Shown one piece after another: positions 7,566-14,660 of a stretch of DNA of 14,721 nucleotides. Both the position numbers and the translations under genes were made by a program. Below the pieces are notes generated by a model. That model saw nothing but the letters and a program-made list of their open reading frames with translations. It ran no database searches and was not told the origin of the DNA. The stretch covers positions 1-14,721 of the forward strand of contig JAKZYH010000780.1 in assembly GCA_047514575.1 (NCBI GenBank), given 5' to 3'. Positions within the stretch are counted from its first letter, which is position 1; the number at the start of each line of letters is the position of its first letter. Source of the DNA: CAUZIZ01 sp047514575 (GTDB lineage Bacteria; Acidobacteriota; UBA6911; RPQK01; JAJDTT01).

Positions 7566-7774
7566 CACAGACTCCCTGAGGGGTTGAATCAGCTCTCAAG
7601 CAAAGCAACACCGAAGGCTGCGCCGCCCTCTCTCTGAATGGGGTCGTCAACTCAGGGGACTGGGTCTGAAGCCTCACTACACCGCTTGTTGGTCTGAGGC
7701 TACGCTTCACTAGTCATTACTCGCTGTCCAGTGTAAACTCGCCGCGGCTTCCTGTAGTGCTCTACCCTACAAGA

Positions 7775-9631
7775 ATGAAAAGCCACCGCTTAGCCCGATC
7801 TAGAATTCGGTTGACGCTCCTGCTGGCCTTGCTCATCTGCTCCAACACGACGGCGTCCGCGGCACCTGCCAGCCCGGCAACGATCCACATCGACACTCCG
7901 ATGCCACCGCCTTTCTGGGCCCTGCAGCAGCGGGAGCTGATCCGGGCCAATACGGCGGCTTGTCGTCAGTTCTTCGAGAAGTACTTGGACGGGCGCGGGT
8001 ATCTGCGCTGCATCGAACGTTGGGGAGCCGCCGACGGTCCCGATGACGCCATCGAGAATGTGGCGGACTGGCCGATCCTCCACGCCCTGGGAGCATCCGA
8101 TGAGGTGCTCCGGATGTATAAAAAGGCCTGGGAGGGGCATCTAAAGCAGTTCACCCAGGCCAGGACGGTGGAGGTCCCATTCGCTCGAGAGGGCATGTAC
8201 TACAGGGAATTCCCGGCCATGTTTGACTGGTATCACATCGGGGAGTTCCTTCGCGTCTTCAATCTGCAGGGCCTTTCCGATCCGCAAGATGCAAGATTTC
8301 GAGAGCGCGTCCGGCGCTATGCCGGCTTCTACATGAACGAGGATCCGGAGGCTCCCAACTACGATCCCGAGCACAAGATCATCCGGAGTTATTTCAACGG
8401 CAGCCGGGGACCTCTACTGCGCAAGACGACCGGTGTGGATTGGGCGGGAGATCCCTTCGAGCCCTTCGAGGGGGCTCCCTACACCTACCAGATGCTGGTC
8501 GAGCGCTACCAGCACTACAGTGAGAGCCTGGGCGACCATCCCATGAATCTGGGGGCCACTACGCTTGCCGCCAATGCCTACCTGCTGACCGGAGAGGAGA
8601 AGTACAGGAGGTGGGCGCTGGAGTACGTGGATGCCTGGGTAAGCCGGACTCGGGAGAACCAGGGCATTATTCCCTCCAATATCGGACTGGATGGCGTCAT
8701 AGGGGGAGCGACCGAAGGCAAGTGGTACGGTGGAGCTTATGGCTGGAACTTCTCCCTACGAAACCCGCGGACTGGTGCGGTGAGCCATCCCAATCGCGTG
8801 GGCCGTGGCCTGATCGGCTTCGGGAACGCCTATCTGCTTACCGGCGATCGCCGCTATATCGAAACCTGGACTGGGATGATGGACAAGATCAACTCCCATC
8901 GGGGTGGGATGTACGGGAAGCCAGGAGCCCAATTGGGTGCCACTGTAGGGGCCTTCCCCCGGATGTATGGGGATCGGGGGTGGTATGCCTTCACACCAGG
9001 ACGGTGGTCGGAGGGAGCTCTGGAATGCTACTTCTGGAGCGGTGATCCCAAGGACCGGGAGCGAGTTCCCGAGAATGATTGGATCCAATATCTCCAGGGC
9101 CAGGACCCCGAGTATCCCTGGCGGGCGCTGCGGGCCGACTTCGAGAATATCCGCCGAAAGATCGCTGCAATGCGGAAGGACCCCTCCACCCCACGGACGC
9201 GGTTGGCAGACGGTGCCATGCGGTACAACCCGGTATCCATCGCCTCACTTCGGGAGCAGATGCTGGCCGGTATCGATCCCGGCCGGGGCGGCGGGCTGCT
9301 GCACTGCCGTCTCCGTTACTTCGACCCGCAGCGCCGCCGGGCCGGTATCCCCGAGGATGTAGCCGCCCTGGTGGATACGATGACCGATACCCAGGTGGCC
9401 GTGACCCTGGTCAATGTCAACCAGAGTGAGGCGAGAGAAGTCCTGGTCCAAATGGGTGCCTATGGGGAACACCAATGTCGGCGGGTGGTAATGGACGGCC
9501 GTAGCTTCGAGATCTCCGGCTCCTGGTTCGAAGTCCATTTGAGCCCTGGAGCCGGAGCGAGACTGCTGATCGAGACCGACCGATACGCCAATCAGCCTAG
9601 CCTTCTCTTCCCCTGGGATCAGGGGCGTTGA
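7775..9631 (+). CDS. Exported protein, predicted alpha/alpha-barrel glycan-active enzyme
   Basis: I start at the ATG at 7775, not the in-frame GTG at 7757, because the product (618 residues) then begins with a basic n-region (MKSHRLARSR), a hydrophobic core (LTLLLALLIC) and a likely cut after ASA near 29. No clear Shine-Dalgarno is visible at either start. The body is helical and Trp/Tyr-rich, with repeated hairpin-like motifs such as NAYLLTGEEKY (267-277) and NAYLLTGDRRY (351-361), as in (alpha/alpha)6-toroid glycosidases and polysaccharide lyases. A beta-rich C-terminal domain (about 480-610) follows. I do not recognise an established family and name no catalytic residue. The DapA-like gene starts 42 bases downstream, so the two are probably co-transcribed. 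Confidence 0.75.
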   Translation: MKSHRLARSRIRLTLLLALLICSNTTASAAPASPATIHIDTPMPPPFWALQQRELIRANTAACRQFFEKYLDGRGYLRCIERWGAADGPDDAIENVADWPILHALGASDEVLRMYKKAWEGHLKQFTQARTVEVPFAREGMYYREFPAMFDWYHIGEFLRVFNLQGLSDPQDARFRERVRRYAGFYMNEDPEAPNYDPEHKIIRSYFNGSRGPLLRKTTGVDWAGDPFEPFEGAPYTYQMLVERYQHYSESLGDHPMNLGATTLAANAYLLTGEEKYRRWALEYVDAWVSRTRENQGIIPSNIGLDGVIGGATEGKWYGGAYGWNFSLRNPRTGAVSHPNRVGRGLIGFGNAYLLTGDRRYIETWTGMMDKINSHRGGMYGKPGAQLGATVGAFPRMYGDRGWYAFTPGRWSEGALECYFWSGDPKDRERVPENDWIQYLQGQDPEYPWRALRADFENIRRKIAAMRKDPSTPRTRLADGAMRYNPVSIASLREQMLAGIDPGRGGGLLHCRLRYFDPQRRRAGIPEDVAALVDTMTDTQVAVTLVNVNQSEAREVLVQMGAYGEHQCRRVVMDGRSFEISGSWFEVHLSPGAGARLLIETDRYANQPSLLFPWDQGR

Positions 9632-9673
9632 GCAGACCCGACCATCCTCAACAATTCAACAATGGAGTCCAAG

Positions 9674-10663
9674 ATGAATGCCAAACTTACGAGACGAGAA
9701 TGGCTGGCGAGCAGTGCGGTGGCCCTCTCATCCCGACAGAAGGTGAGGGGCAGCGGCCACCAAGCCATGCATGGAGCTTTCATCATTCTCTCCACTCCCT
9801 ATACCGAGTCCAAGCAGGTCGATTTCGAGGACCTGGCAGCGGAGGTCGAGTTCCTGGACCGCTCTGGAGTACAGGGCATGGTGTGGCCCCAGAACGCCAG
9901 CGAACAGATGCATCTCAGCCAGGACGAGAGGATGAGGGGCATGGAGGTTCTTGCCAAGAGCGCGCGTGGACGCGCTCCTGCGTTGGTGTTGGGCGTCCAG
10001 GGCAAGAACACCGAAGCCATGCTGGAGTACGCTCGTGCCGCCGAGTCACTGGAACCGGACGCCCTCATTGCCATCCCTCCAAGAGAGGCGAAGTCGCTGG
10101 ATGATTACCGGGAATACTTCGCTGAGCTGGCCCGCTTGAGTCAGCGGCCGGTTTTTATCCAGACTGGCGGTGGCGCTCCGGACATCAAGGTCGACGCCCA
10201 GTTCGTCCTGGAGATGGCCAACAGGTTCCCCAATCTGGGCTACGTCAAGGACGAACACGAAGTCGGATTCGAGCACTTCGAACGAAAGAGGATACTCGCC
10301 CAGCACAGTCTGGATCCCATGAAGAGCGTGCTGGCCGCGGGACGGGCACGGGCTTGGACCTACGAAATGCGCCTCGGTACTCACGGTGTGATGACCGGTG
10401 GGGCGATGTATGCCGAGGTCTATGCCCTAATCTGGAAGCTTCACCAGGAGGGAAAGCGGGAACGTCTCAGAGAAGTCTTCAGCAAGCTCTTGATGATGAC
10501 CATCCTGGAGCAGCACATCCCCGGTATCAAGCCCTACATGATGAAGCGGCGCGGTATCTTCAAGACAACAGTCTCCCGGGTCTGGAAGAACGACCTCTCA
10601 TCCGCGCAGGTCGATGAGATCGAGTACAAGTTCAAGGCCCTGAAGCCCTATCTCAAGAGTTGA
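9674..10663 (+). CDS. Tat-exported DapA/NanA-family (dihydrodipicolinate synthase-like) protein
   Basis: I choose the ATG at 9674 over 9662: GGAG sits six bases before it and the product then opens with a Tat-type sequence (LTRREWLASSAVAL, 5-18). The 329-residue protein has the class I aldolase TIM-barrel layout: AFIILSTPYTE at 35-45, SGVQGMVWPQNASE at 64-77, LSQDER at 81-86, and YVKDE with the Schiff-base lysine K192. Two active-site motifs differ from DapA: the GTTGE segment reads QNASE, and the YNxP tyrosine position appears to be Q163 (RPVFIQTGGGAP). Family members split or condense pyruvate with aldehydes (KDG, sialic acid, dihydrodipicolinate). Next to a predicted glycan-degrading enzyme, a sugar-acid aldolase or hydratase role is plausible but unproven. 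Confidence 0.85.
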   Translation: MNAKLTRREWLASSAVALSSRQKVRGSGHQAMHGAFIILSTPYTESKQVDFEDLAAEVEFLDRSGVQGMVWPQNASEQMHLSQDERMRGMEVLAKSARGRAPALVLGVQGKNTEAMLEYARAAESLEPDALIAIPPREAKSLDDYREYFAELARLSQRPVFIQTGGGAPDIKVDAQFVLEMANRFPNLGYVKDEHEVGFEHFERKRILAQHSLDPMKSVLAAGRARAWTYEMRLGTHGVMTGGAMYAEVYALIWKLHQEGKRERLREVFSKLLMMTILEQHIPGIKPYMMKRRGIFKTTVSRVWKNDLSSAQVDEIEYKFKALKPYLKS

Positions 10664-10876
10664 ATCCGAGGGCTCCGACCCGGAACTCGACTGCCACCTG
10701 CCCCAGACCACATGGACCGGATATAGAAAAAAAGTGGAAGTCGATGAGCCGTGCCGTCAAGTGAAGTCGCATTCTTGGTGTGTGGGAAGACGGCAAAGAA
10801 CCCAAGCATGAGAGCCTTGTAGGAGCGACTACTCGATCGTTCCTTGACGATGAAAACATTCTAAGGAGGATTCGCC
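10664..10876. other. Intergenic region, no gene recognised
   Basis: These 213 bases lie between the DapA-like gene and the small secreted protein. They contain an A-tract (10727-10733) and a 39-codon plus-strand open frame that overlaps the next start codon. I see no clear terminator or promoter. Confidence 0.4.
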
Positions 10877-11344
10877 ATGTCTAGAGTTGGCTTCTCTTTC
10901 TTGCTGATTCTGATTGGGAGTGCACATCCCAATGCTGAGAAAAGCATTCTCCCTCCTCGCCCAGCTACCGTCTCTCCGGCACCGAGCGTGACTGGAGATT
11001 GGGACGGCCAGTTCGATGGGACGATCGTCGAGCGTTCGGACGGAGGTCGGGTTGGAGAATCGCAGACAGACGAGGTAGTCTTCTCGCTACTACAATCGGG
11101 CTCGGAGGTTACCGGGGAAGTGGTCTTCGGGGAAGGATGGCCGTATGAGATTCGGGCTCCCCTCAATGGCACGGTAGCGGGGAACCGATTCAACTATCGG
11201 GCAGAGCTCCGGGTAGACGGTTGCTTCGTCGTGGTGGAAGCTGAAACCACACTCAACCCGATGGGAAACAAGTTTTCTGGCGAACAGACACAATCAAATT
11301 GCGAAGGTAGAGCCGTGGGCCGGATCACTTGCACGCAGAGGTAG
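10877..11344 (+). CDS. Small secreted beta-rich protein of unknown function
   Basis: This 155-residue protein starts at an ATG preceded by AAGGAGG with eight-base spacing, the strongest Shine-Dalgarno in the window. The N terminus is a short Sec signal (FSFLLILIGSAHPNA, likely cut near 20). After a Pro-rich linker (25-37), the domain TGDWDGQFDGTI to the end is predicted all-beta, alternating strands with Gly turns, like the small barrel or lipocalin-like domains found in many secreted hypothetical proteins. Three cysteines (116, 142, 152) lie in the C-terminal third and one pair could form a disulphide outside the cytoplasm. I do not recognise a family. It stands alone, with 213 bases upstream and no obvious partner. 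Confidence 0.75.
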   Translation: MSRVGFSFLLILIGSAHPNAEKSILPPRPATVSPAPSVTGDWDGQFDGTIVERSDGGRVGESQTDEVVFSLLQSGSEVTGEVVFGEGWPYEIRAPLNGTVAGNRFNYRAELRVDGCFVVVEAETTLNPMGNKFSGEQTQSNCEGRAVGRITCTQR

Positions 11345-11369
11345 TGGGCGGTCGGCAGGCCCGGCGAGT

Positions 11370-11388
11370 CCCTGAAGAAGACTTCGGG
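11370..11388 (+). terminator. Weak hairpin, possible terminator
   Basis: CCCTGAAG-AAGA-CTTCGGG forms a 7-bp stem with one bulged T, 26 bases after the stop of the small secreted protein. It is followed by AAACCCTTTCTT, a poor T-tract. Confidence 0.3.
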
Positions 11389-11574
11389 AAACCCTTTCTT
11401 CGATAGGGAGGAGAACGCCCCGCCACCGGCCAGCAATCGACCGTCCGACATACGCTGAGATTGCAGAAAACCCGAAGCTCCTTCCGCTCTGGAAATGCCT
11501 TCTAGCCCCGACGACCCCCGAGTAAGCTGCGGGCGCAACCCGTCAGATTCACGCGCCGGTTGGGCGTCAGTTCA

Positions 11575-11894
11575 CTATAACGGTGGACGTGTATTCCGAC
11601 TCCCGTGCCACAGCGCGAGAACCTCGACGACGGCGGGGCTGTCATGTTCCTGATGAACCGGTAGTACAAGTACATCCGGATGCGAGAGAGATATATGCGA
11701 CGAAGTCCGGGAAGGGTTGGGTGGGACTGCCGAAGGCCAGCCTCGGGCTGTCGAGTGATGAACTCGAAGACTCGCAGGAGCTCTTCGAATACTGCATCCG
11801 GCGCTTTCCTGCGATTGACCTGCCACCAGTCGGCAGCCCGCTCGATCTGGTGAGCGGCTCGCTCGGTCACCGTCAGCGCGAGCCGCCGACTCAA
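11575..11894 (-). pseudogene. parE: ParE/RelE-family toxin gene with a frameshift
   Basis: The first 82 residues, from a TTG start at 11894, read as a ParE-type toxin: LTVTERAAHQIERAADWW, then LPGLRRIYLSRIRMYLYYRF. The frame then leaves the family. In the -1 frame the expected ParE ending appears at once (DSPAVVEVLALWHGSR, then NTRPPL and a stop at 11575). Restoring one G near 11649 gives about 106 residues, the family's usual length. As the sequence stands, translation runs on to 11502 with about 48 unrelated residues, losing the last core strand. ParE toxins poison gyrase; RelE relatives cut mRNA. The TTG start overlaps the antitoxin's TGA, the usual coupling for such pairs. The toxin is probably inactive unless the lesion is a sequencing error. 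Confidence 0.75.
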
Positions 11895-12109
11895 CGTGGA
11901 GCGATGCGCCTCAGCATCTCATCGCCCGAGATGACCTCGCGACGCCGGGCCTGCTCCGCGGACTCAGTAAGGAAGCTCTCCTGCTCAGGAGTGAGAACGA
12001 ATTCCTCGCCAGGTTCACGAGCGAGCACGGTTACGACTTCGCCCTCGGGCAGGGGCGAGCCTTCAATGACGACCTTACCGTCGACGACCTTTCCGCTGGT
12101 AACTAGCAT
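11891..12109 (-). CDS. Type II antitoxin partner of the ParE-like toxin
   Basis: The 72-residue protein has an antitoxin layout. A short beta-rich N terminus (GKVVDGKVVIEG.PLPEGEVVTVLA, 6-30) resembles AbrB/SpoVT-like or DUF104-like DNA-binding domains. An acidic helical tail follows (LTPEQESFLTESAEQ, then EVISGDEMLRRI) of the type that wraps around ParE/RelE toxins. Its stop overlaps the toxin start in TTGA, so the two would be translationally coupled, with the antitoxin first. No Shine-Dalgarno precedes the ATG, and a TAGAAT hexamer ends seven bases before it, which suggests a leaderless message. The family cannot be named with certainty. Confidence 0.7.
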   Translation of the reverse strand: MLVTSGKVVDGKVVIEGSPLPEGEVVTVLAREPGEEFVLTPEQESFLTESAEQARRREVISGDEMLRRIAPR

Positions 12110-12115
12110 GCGAAC

Positions 12116-12121
12116 ATTCTA
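12116..12121 (-). promoter_or_regulatory. Possible -10 element for a leaderless antitoxin mRNA
   Basis: TAGAAT on the minus strand matches the -10 consensus at 5 of 6 positions and lies six bases before the antitoxin ATG, so transcription would start at about the A of the start codon. The -35 is weak: TTGCCG lies 13 bases upstream, which is too close. Confidence 0.3.
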
Positions 12122-12289
12122 CCGGATCCAGGCTCGGCAACCGAGGGGCCGCCCAACTTCTGTCCATATGTTTTCCAGATAACACGCCGCAGCCGATTCC
12201 ACCTAAGCCCTTTGACTTCCGCTCGTTAGAGTCGGTGGGAAAGCCCTAACTCCTGGGGTAAACGGATTAAGGTTCGCTCTTTTCGTACC

Positions 12290-12650
12290 CTATTGGGTGT
12301 TTATCCAGACCACCATTCCACAGCTCTAAATCCTGGGCTGTCAATCACCTCAGTTCTAAGGAGGAGAGGGGTTGTTTCGCCCATTCTTCAAGTTGGACTC
12401 GGTACGCACCTGTCTGTCGCGAACATAGCCCACTTCAGTTCCTTTGTGGAGTCCATGTTAGTAACTGACGTGGGGACTGCCGCGGGAGTCCAACGCGATG
12501 GAATTCCAGCCCAAGTCGACCTCTTGCTGTTGAAACCCCAAGGAGTCAACCGTCTCTCTCCCAGAACGGTACCAAGTCGCTTCCACTCTCTTCCCGTCTT
12601 TCCAACACTCCGTTCTCGCCTGTGACCGGAGCGGGCCCACGCTCGATCCC
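12290..12650 (-). pseudogene. Relic of a secreted repeat protein (VDS/ALDS..G.PHISY repeats)
   Basis: On the minus strand, ETVDSLGFQQQEVDLGWNS followed by IALDSRGSPHVSY matches one unit of the repeats I know from large secreted bacterial proteins (VDS..GD.GW..SIALDS.GNPHISYYD...DLKYA). An in-frame TAA then interrupts it at 12460-12458. The expected continuation (MDSTKELKWAMF) follows in another frame, so removing one base near 12458 would rejoin YY-MDSTKEL. About 110 bases further on, TEVIDSPGFRAVEWWSG looks like the start of a second unit, again ended by a stop. No start codon or full gene remains. The SDR gene ends at 12664, so the relic lies just downstream of it on the same strand. Confidence 0.5.
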
Positions 12651-12663
12651 GGAGTGAGGCTGT

Positions 12664-14127
12664 CTAGATTCCCGCCGGGTCGCAATGGGTCACCGGCGCC
12701 AGGCCATCGTTGTGGTTGGCGATGCCGGATGGCGTCAGTACTCCGGCGGAGATCGCCAGACCAAGCTGCTTCAGGGTGCCATTGGCGATGCTCTGATTAC
12801 CGGCGTCCACGATCTGCCGAGCGATCGGCAGCGTGTCAGCTGGCATCATGTCATTCAGCGCCAGCAGGTAGAGCGCCGCCGTCGGGTCCAGCGAGGCCAG
12901 CAGCTTCGCCGCCAGCTCCAGCTCGTTCAGATCGTCCCGGTGTGCAAGACGTGCCAGCCTGGACTGATACCTTCCCTGTTGGCGAGGGTGCGACAACAGC
13001 GCCCTGGCCTGCGTCTCGAAGTCGACGAGGAACTGGAAACCCAGCACTTGCTCGACAAACAGGAACAACCACCCCAAGTCCTGATGGGTAAAACCGATGA
13101 GCCAGGCGGCCCTGTTGAGCATGCTCAGAAAGGCGTCTTCGGACCCACTTTCTATCGCATCGACCGCACGCTGGACCGCGATGGAGGCGGGGTAGATCCT
13201 CGCGGGGTCAATCCCGCCATAGGTCTTGGTGAAGCTAGGACAGTAGCGCTTGTCATTGTCGAAGTAGGTCGTTTCTTTGTCGAACGACTCGGTGTCGACG
13301 GAGTTGAAATGCGAGCTGACGGTGGTGATCTCGGGGTTTTCCAGCTTGAGCGCCTGCATGATGGCACGCCACGCATGTTTACCGCTGGTATACGACAGGA
13401 TAAGTGGCGCAGCCACACTCGAGGAGATGGAGTTGAAGTAGAACAGCGTGCTACCGTGCTCCTTCAGATGCGGCAAGGCGTATCTGACGCAGTTAAGCGG
13501 AGCGAAGTAGATCGTCTCGAACGACTTCCGAAAGACAGCGCTGGACGCTTCTGGACCGAACAGGGCGACCTGCGTGGATACTGGTGCCAGCGCCATCAGG
13601 TCAATGACCTTGCCCTGGCTTGCCAACCACCCGATCGCCTCAGTGATCATCGCGACGCAGGCGGCTTCATCGCGCGCGTCGGTGGGAATCACGTGAGCTG
13701 TCCCACCCAACGCCTCGACCTCCAGCGCGACATCGTCCAGGCGATCTTCCCGCCGCGCCGCAAGCACGATGCAGGCGCCATGCTCTGCATAGTGCCTGGC
13801 CATCTGCGCGCTCATGCCGCTAGAGCCGCCGATGATCAGGACGCCTCGACCGTGCTGCACCGGAACATCGTGTGGGAGAAAGTCGGGCTGAAAGAAATTG
13901 CGGTTCGTCGTGAAGGGTCGTGCGCTGGCCGTCGACTGTGTTCCGCTCAACGCCAAGGCCAGCGAAGAAGCCCCCACGACAGCTGACTGCCTAACAAACT
14001 CTCGCCGAGATCTGCCCGGTCTCTTTTCTGGGGCGGGCGGGCTCTCAGTATGGTCTGAGTCGATCTGGCTAGCAGGCTGGTCTTTTCTCTGCACAGACCC
14101 GTCGGTATCACGTCGTTTCCTTGCCAT
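12664..14127 (-). CDS. Tat-exported short-chain dehydrogenase/reductase with C-terminal extension
   Basis: The 487-residue protein starts at an ATG preceded by AAAGGAGG. A polar 39-residue leader precedes a Tat motif (SRREFVRQS, 40-48) and a hydrophobic stretch to about 61. The SDR core begins at VLIIGGSSGMSAQ (96-108, the cofactor glycine motif), with an AARRED segment (123-128) and D150 after the third strand. The catalytic pair is YTSGK (Y246, K250) with Ser at about 233. The tetrad Asn position appears to be I206, and the NNAG segment reads LMALAPVS. About 150 helical residues after residue 335 (DLGWLFLFVEQVLGF, AAKLLASLDPTAALYLLALND) are not part of a classical 250-residue SDR. Substrate unknown; no clear functional neighbour. 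Confidence 0.85.
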   Translation of the reverse strand: MARKRRDTDGSVQRKDQPASQIDSDHTESPPAPEKRPGRSRREFVRQSAVVGASSLALALSGTQSTASARPFTTNRNFFQPDFLPHDVPVQHGRGVLIIGGSSGMSAQMARHYAEHGACIVLAARREDRLDDVALEVEALGGTAHVIPTDARDEAACVAMITEAIGWLASQGKVIDLMALAPVSTQVALFGPEASSAVFRKSFETIYFAPLNCVRYALPHLKEHGSTLFYFNSISSSVAAPLILSYTSGKHAWRAIMQALKLENPEITTVSSHFNSVDTESFDKETTYFDNDKRYCPSFTKTYGGIDPARIYPASIAVQRAVDAIESGSEDAFLSMLNRAAWLIGFTHQDLGWLFLFVEQVLGFQFLVDFETQARALLSHPRQQGRYQSRLARLAHRDDLNELELAAKLLASLDPTAALYLLALNDMMPADTLPIARQIVDAGNQSIANGTLKQLGLAISAGVLTPSGIANHNDGLAPVTHCDPAGI

Positions 14128-14660
14128 CTTTTCCTCCTTTGCGTTAGGCCGGCGGTGGGCAATCCAGGCCAGCGGACCTCGCGTTGTCCTCTGCCCTCAC
14201 CGGGTTTACGTGTTCTGTCACCAGGGGGAGCACGAGCATAATCAAGACGAAGGAACTGCAAGAGCGATGCCAAAGCCTATGGTGTCGATTCCACAGTTGC
14301 AGATACACCGTAACTTGTTGGCTGTAAATGGTTTGGGAAAACCAGCTGAGAAAGGAGAGGACGACCAGGGCTATCTGTCGAGATAGTTCTGCTATCTAAT
14401 CGGATAGCCTCTCCCCTCTAGGGATCGATGAAAGGGGAGGAGTCTCTGCGCAGCTTGACGTCGGCTGCTTCTAGGCGAAAGCCGCTGTGATCAAATCGGA
14501 CGCTGTCTTCGCAGCGAACGAGATTCCGAGTGTCAGCGGAAAAGGCGGATTGAATTTCCGTCTATCCTTCCGATTTCTATACTGAAGTTCCTTTGTGTTG
14601 GGGGCAGAAAAGTGCCATGATTTCAAAGGGATAGGTGCGATAGGGAGTGCAGCGCTCTGC
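14128..14660. other. Non-coding region with hairpins
   Basis: No credible gene is seen in these 533 bases. The left end carries the Shine-Dalgarno of the SDR gene. From 14369 to 14441 several palindromes are packed together (listed separately). A 72-codon minus-strand frame at 14471-14689 begins with a TTG inside the next gene and is probably chance. Confidence 0.5.
14369..14441. repeat. Cluster of overlapping palindromes
   Basis: CTATCT-gtcg-AGATAG (14371-14386) and CTATC-taatcg-GATAG (14392-14407) stand side by side, and both lie inside an outer pair GGCTATC (14369-14375) and GATAGCC (14403-14409), giving alternative folds. A further CTCCCCT/AGGGGAG pair follows (about 14411 to 14439). Confidence 0.55.

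Larger units (their letters stand above)
7160..7774. other. Divergent intergenic region
   Basis: This 615-base stretch between divergent genes holds the minus-strand promoter near 7240 and three palindromic repeat units (7336-7565). From 7570 to 7774 there is no convincing gene. Short ORFs over the repeats on both strands translate the palindromes (for example NPEGIP.FSPGF) and are not credible genes. I could not identify a strong promoter for the plus-strand gene starting at 7775. Confidence 0.6.

Noticed and set aside
7335..7568. 77-codon minus-strand ORF
   Set aside because: It is entirely made of the palindromic repeat units, which leave several frames open by their composition.
10767..10886. 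39-codon plus-strand frame before the small secreted protein
   Set aside because: It has no ATG start or Shine-Dalgarno and overlaps the well-supported start at 10877. Its protein-like composition alone is not enough.
12685..13986. 433-codon plus-strand ORF
   Set aside because: It is antisense to the SDR gene, which has clear cofactor and catalytic motifs. The long open frame reflects high GC codon bias.
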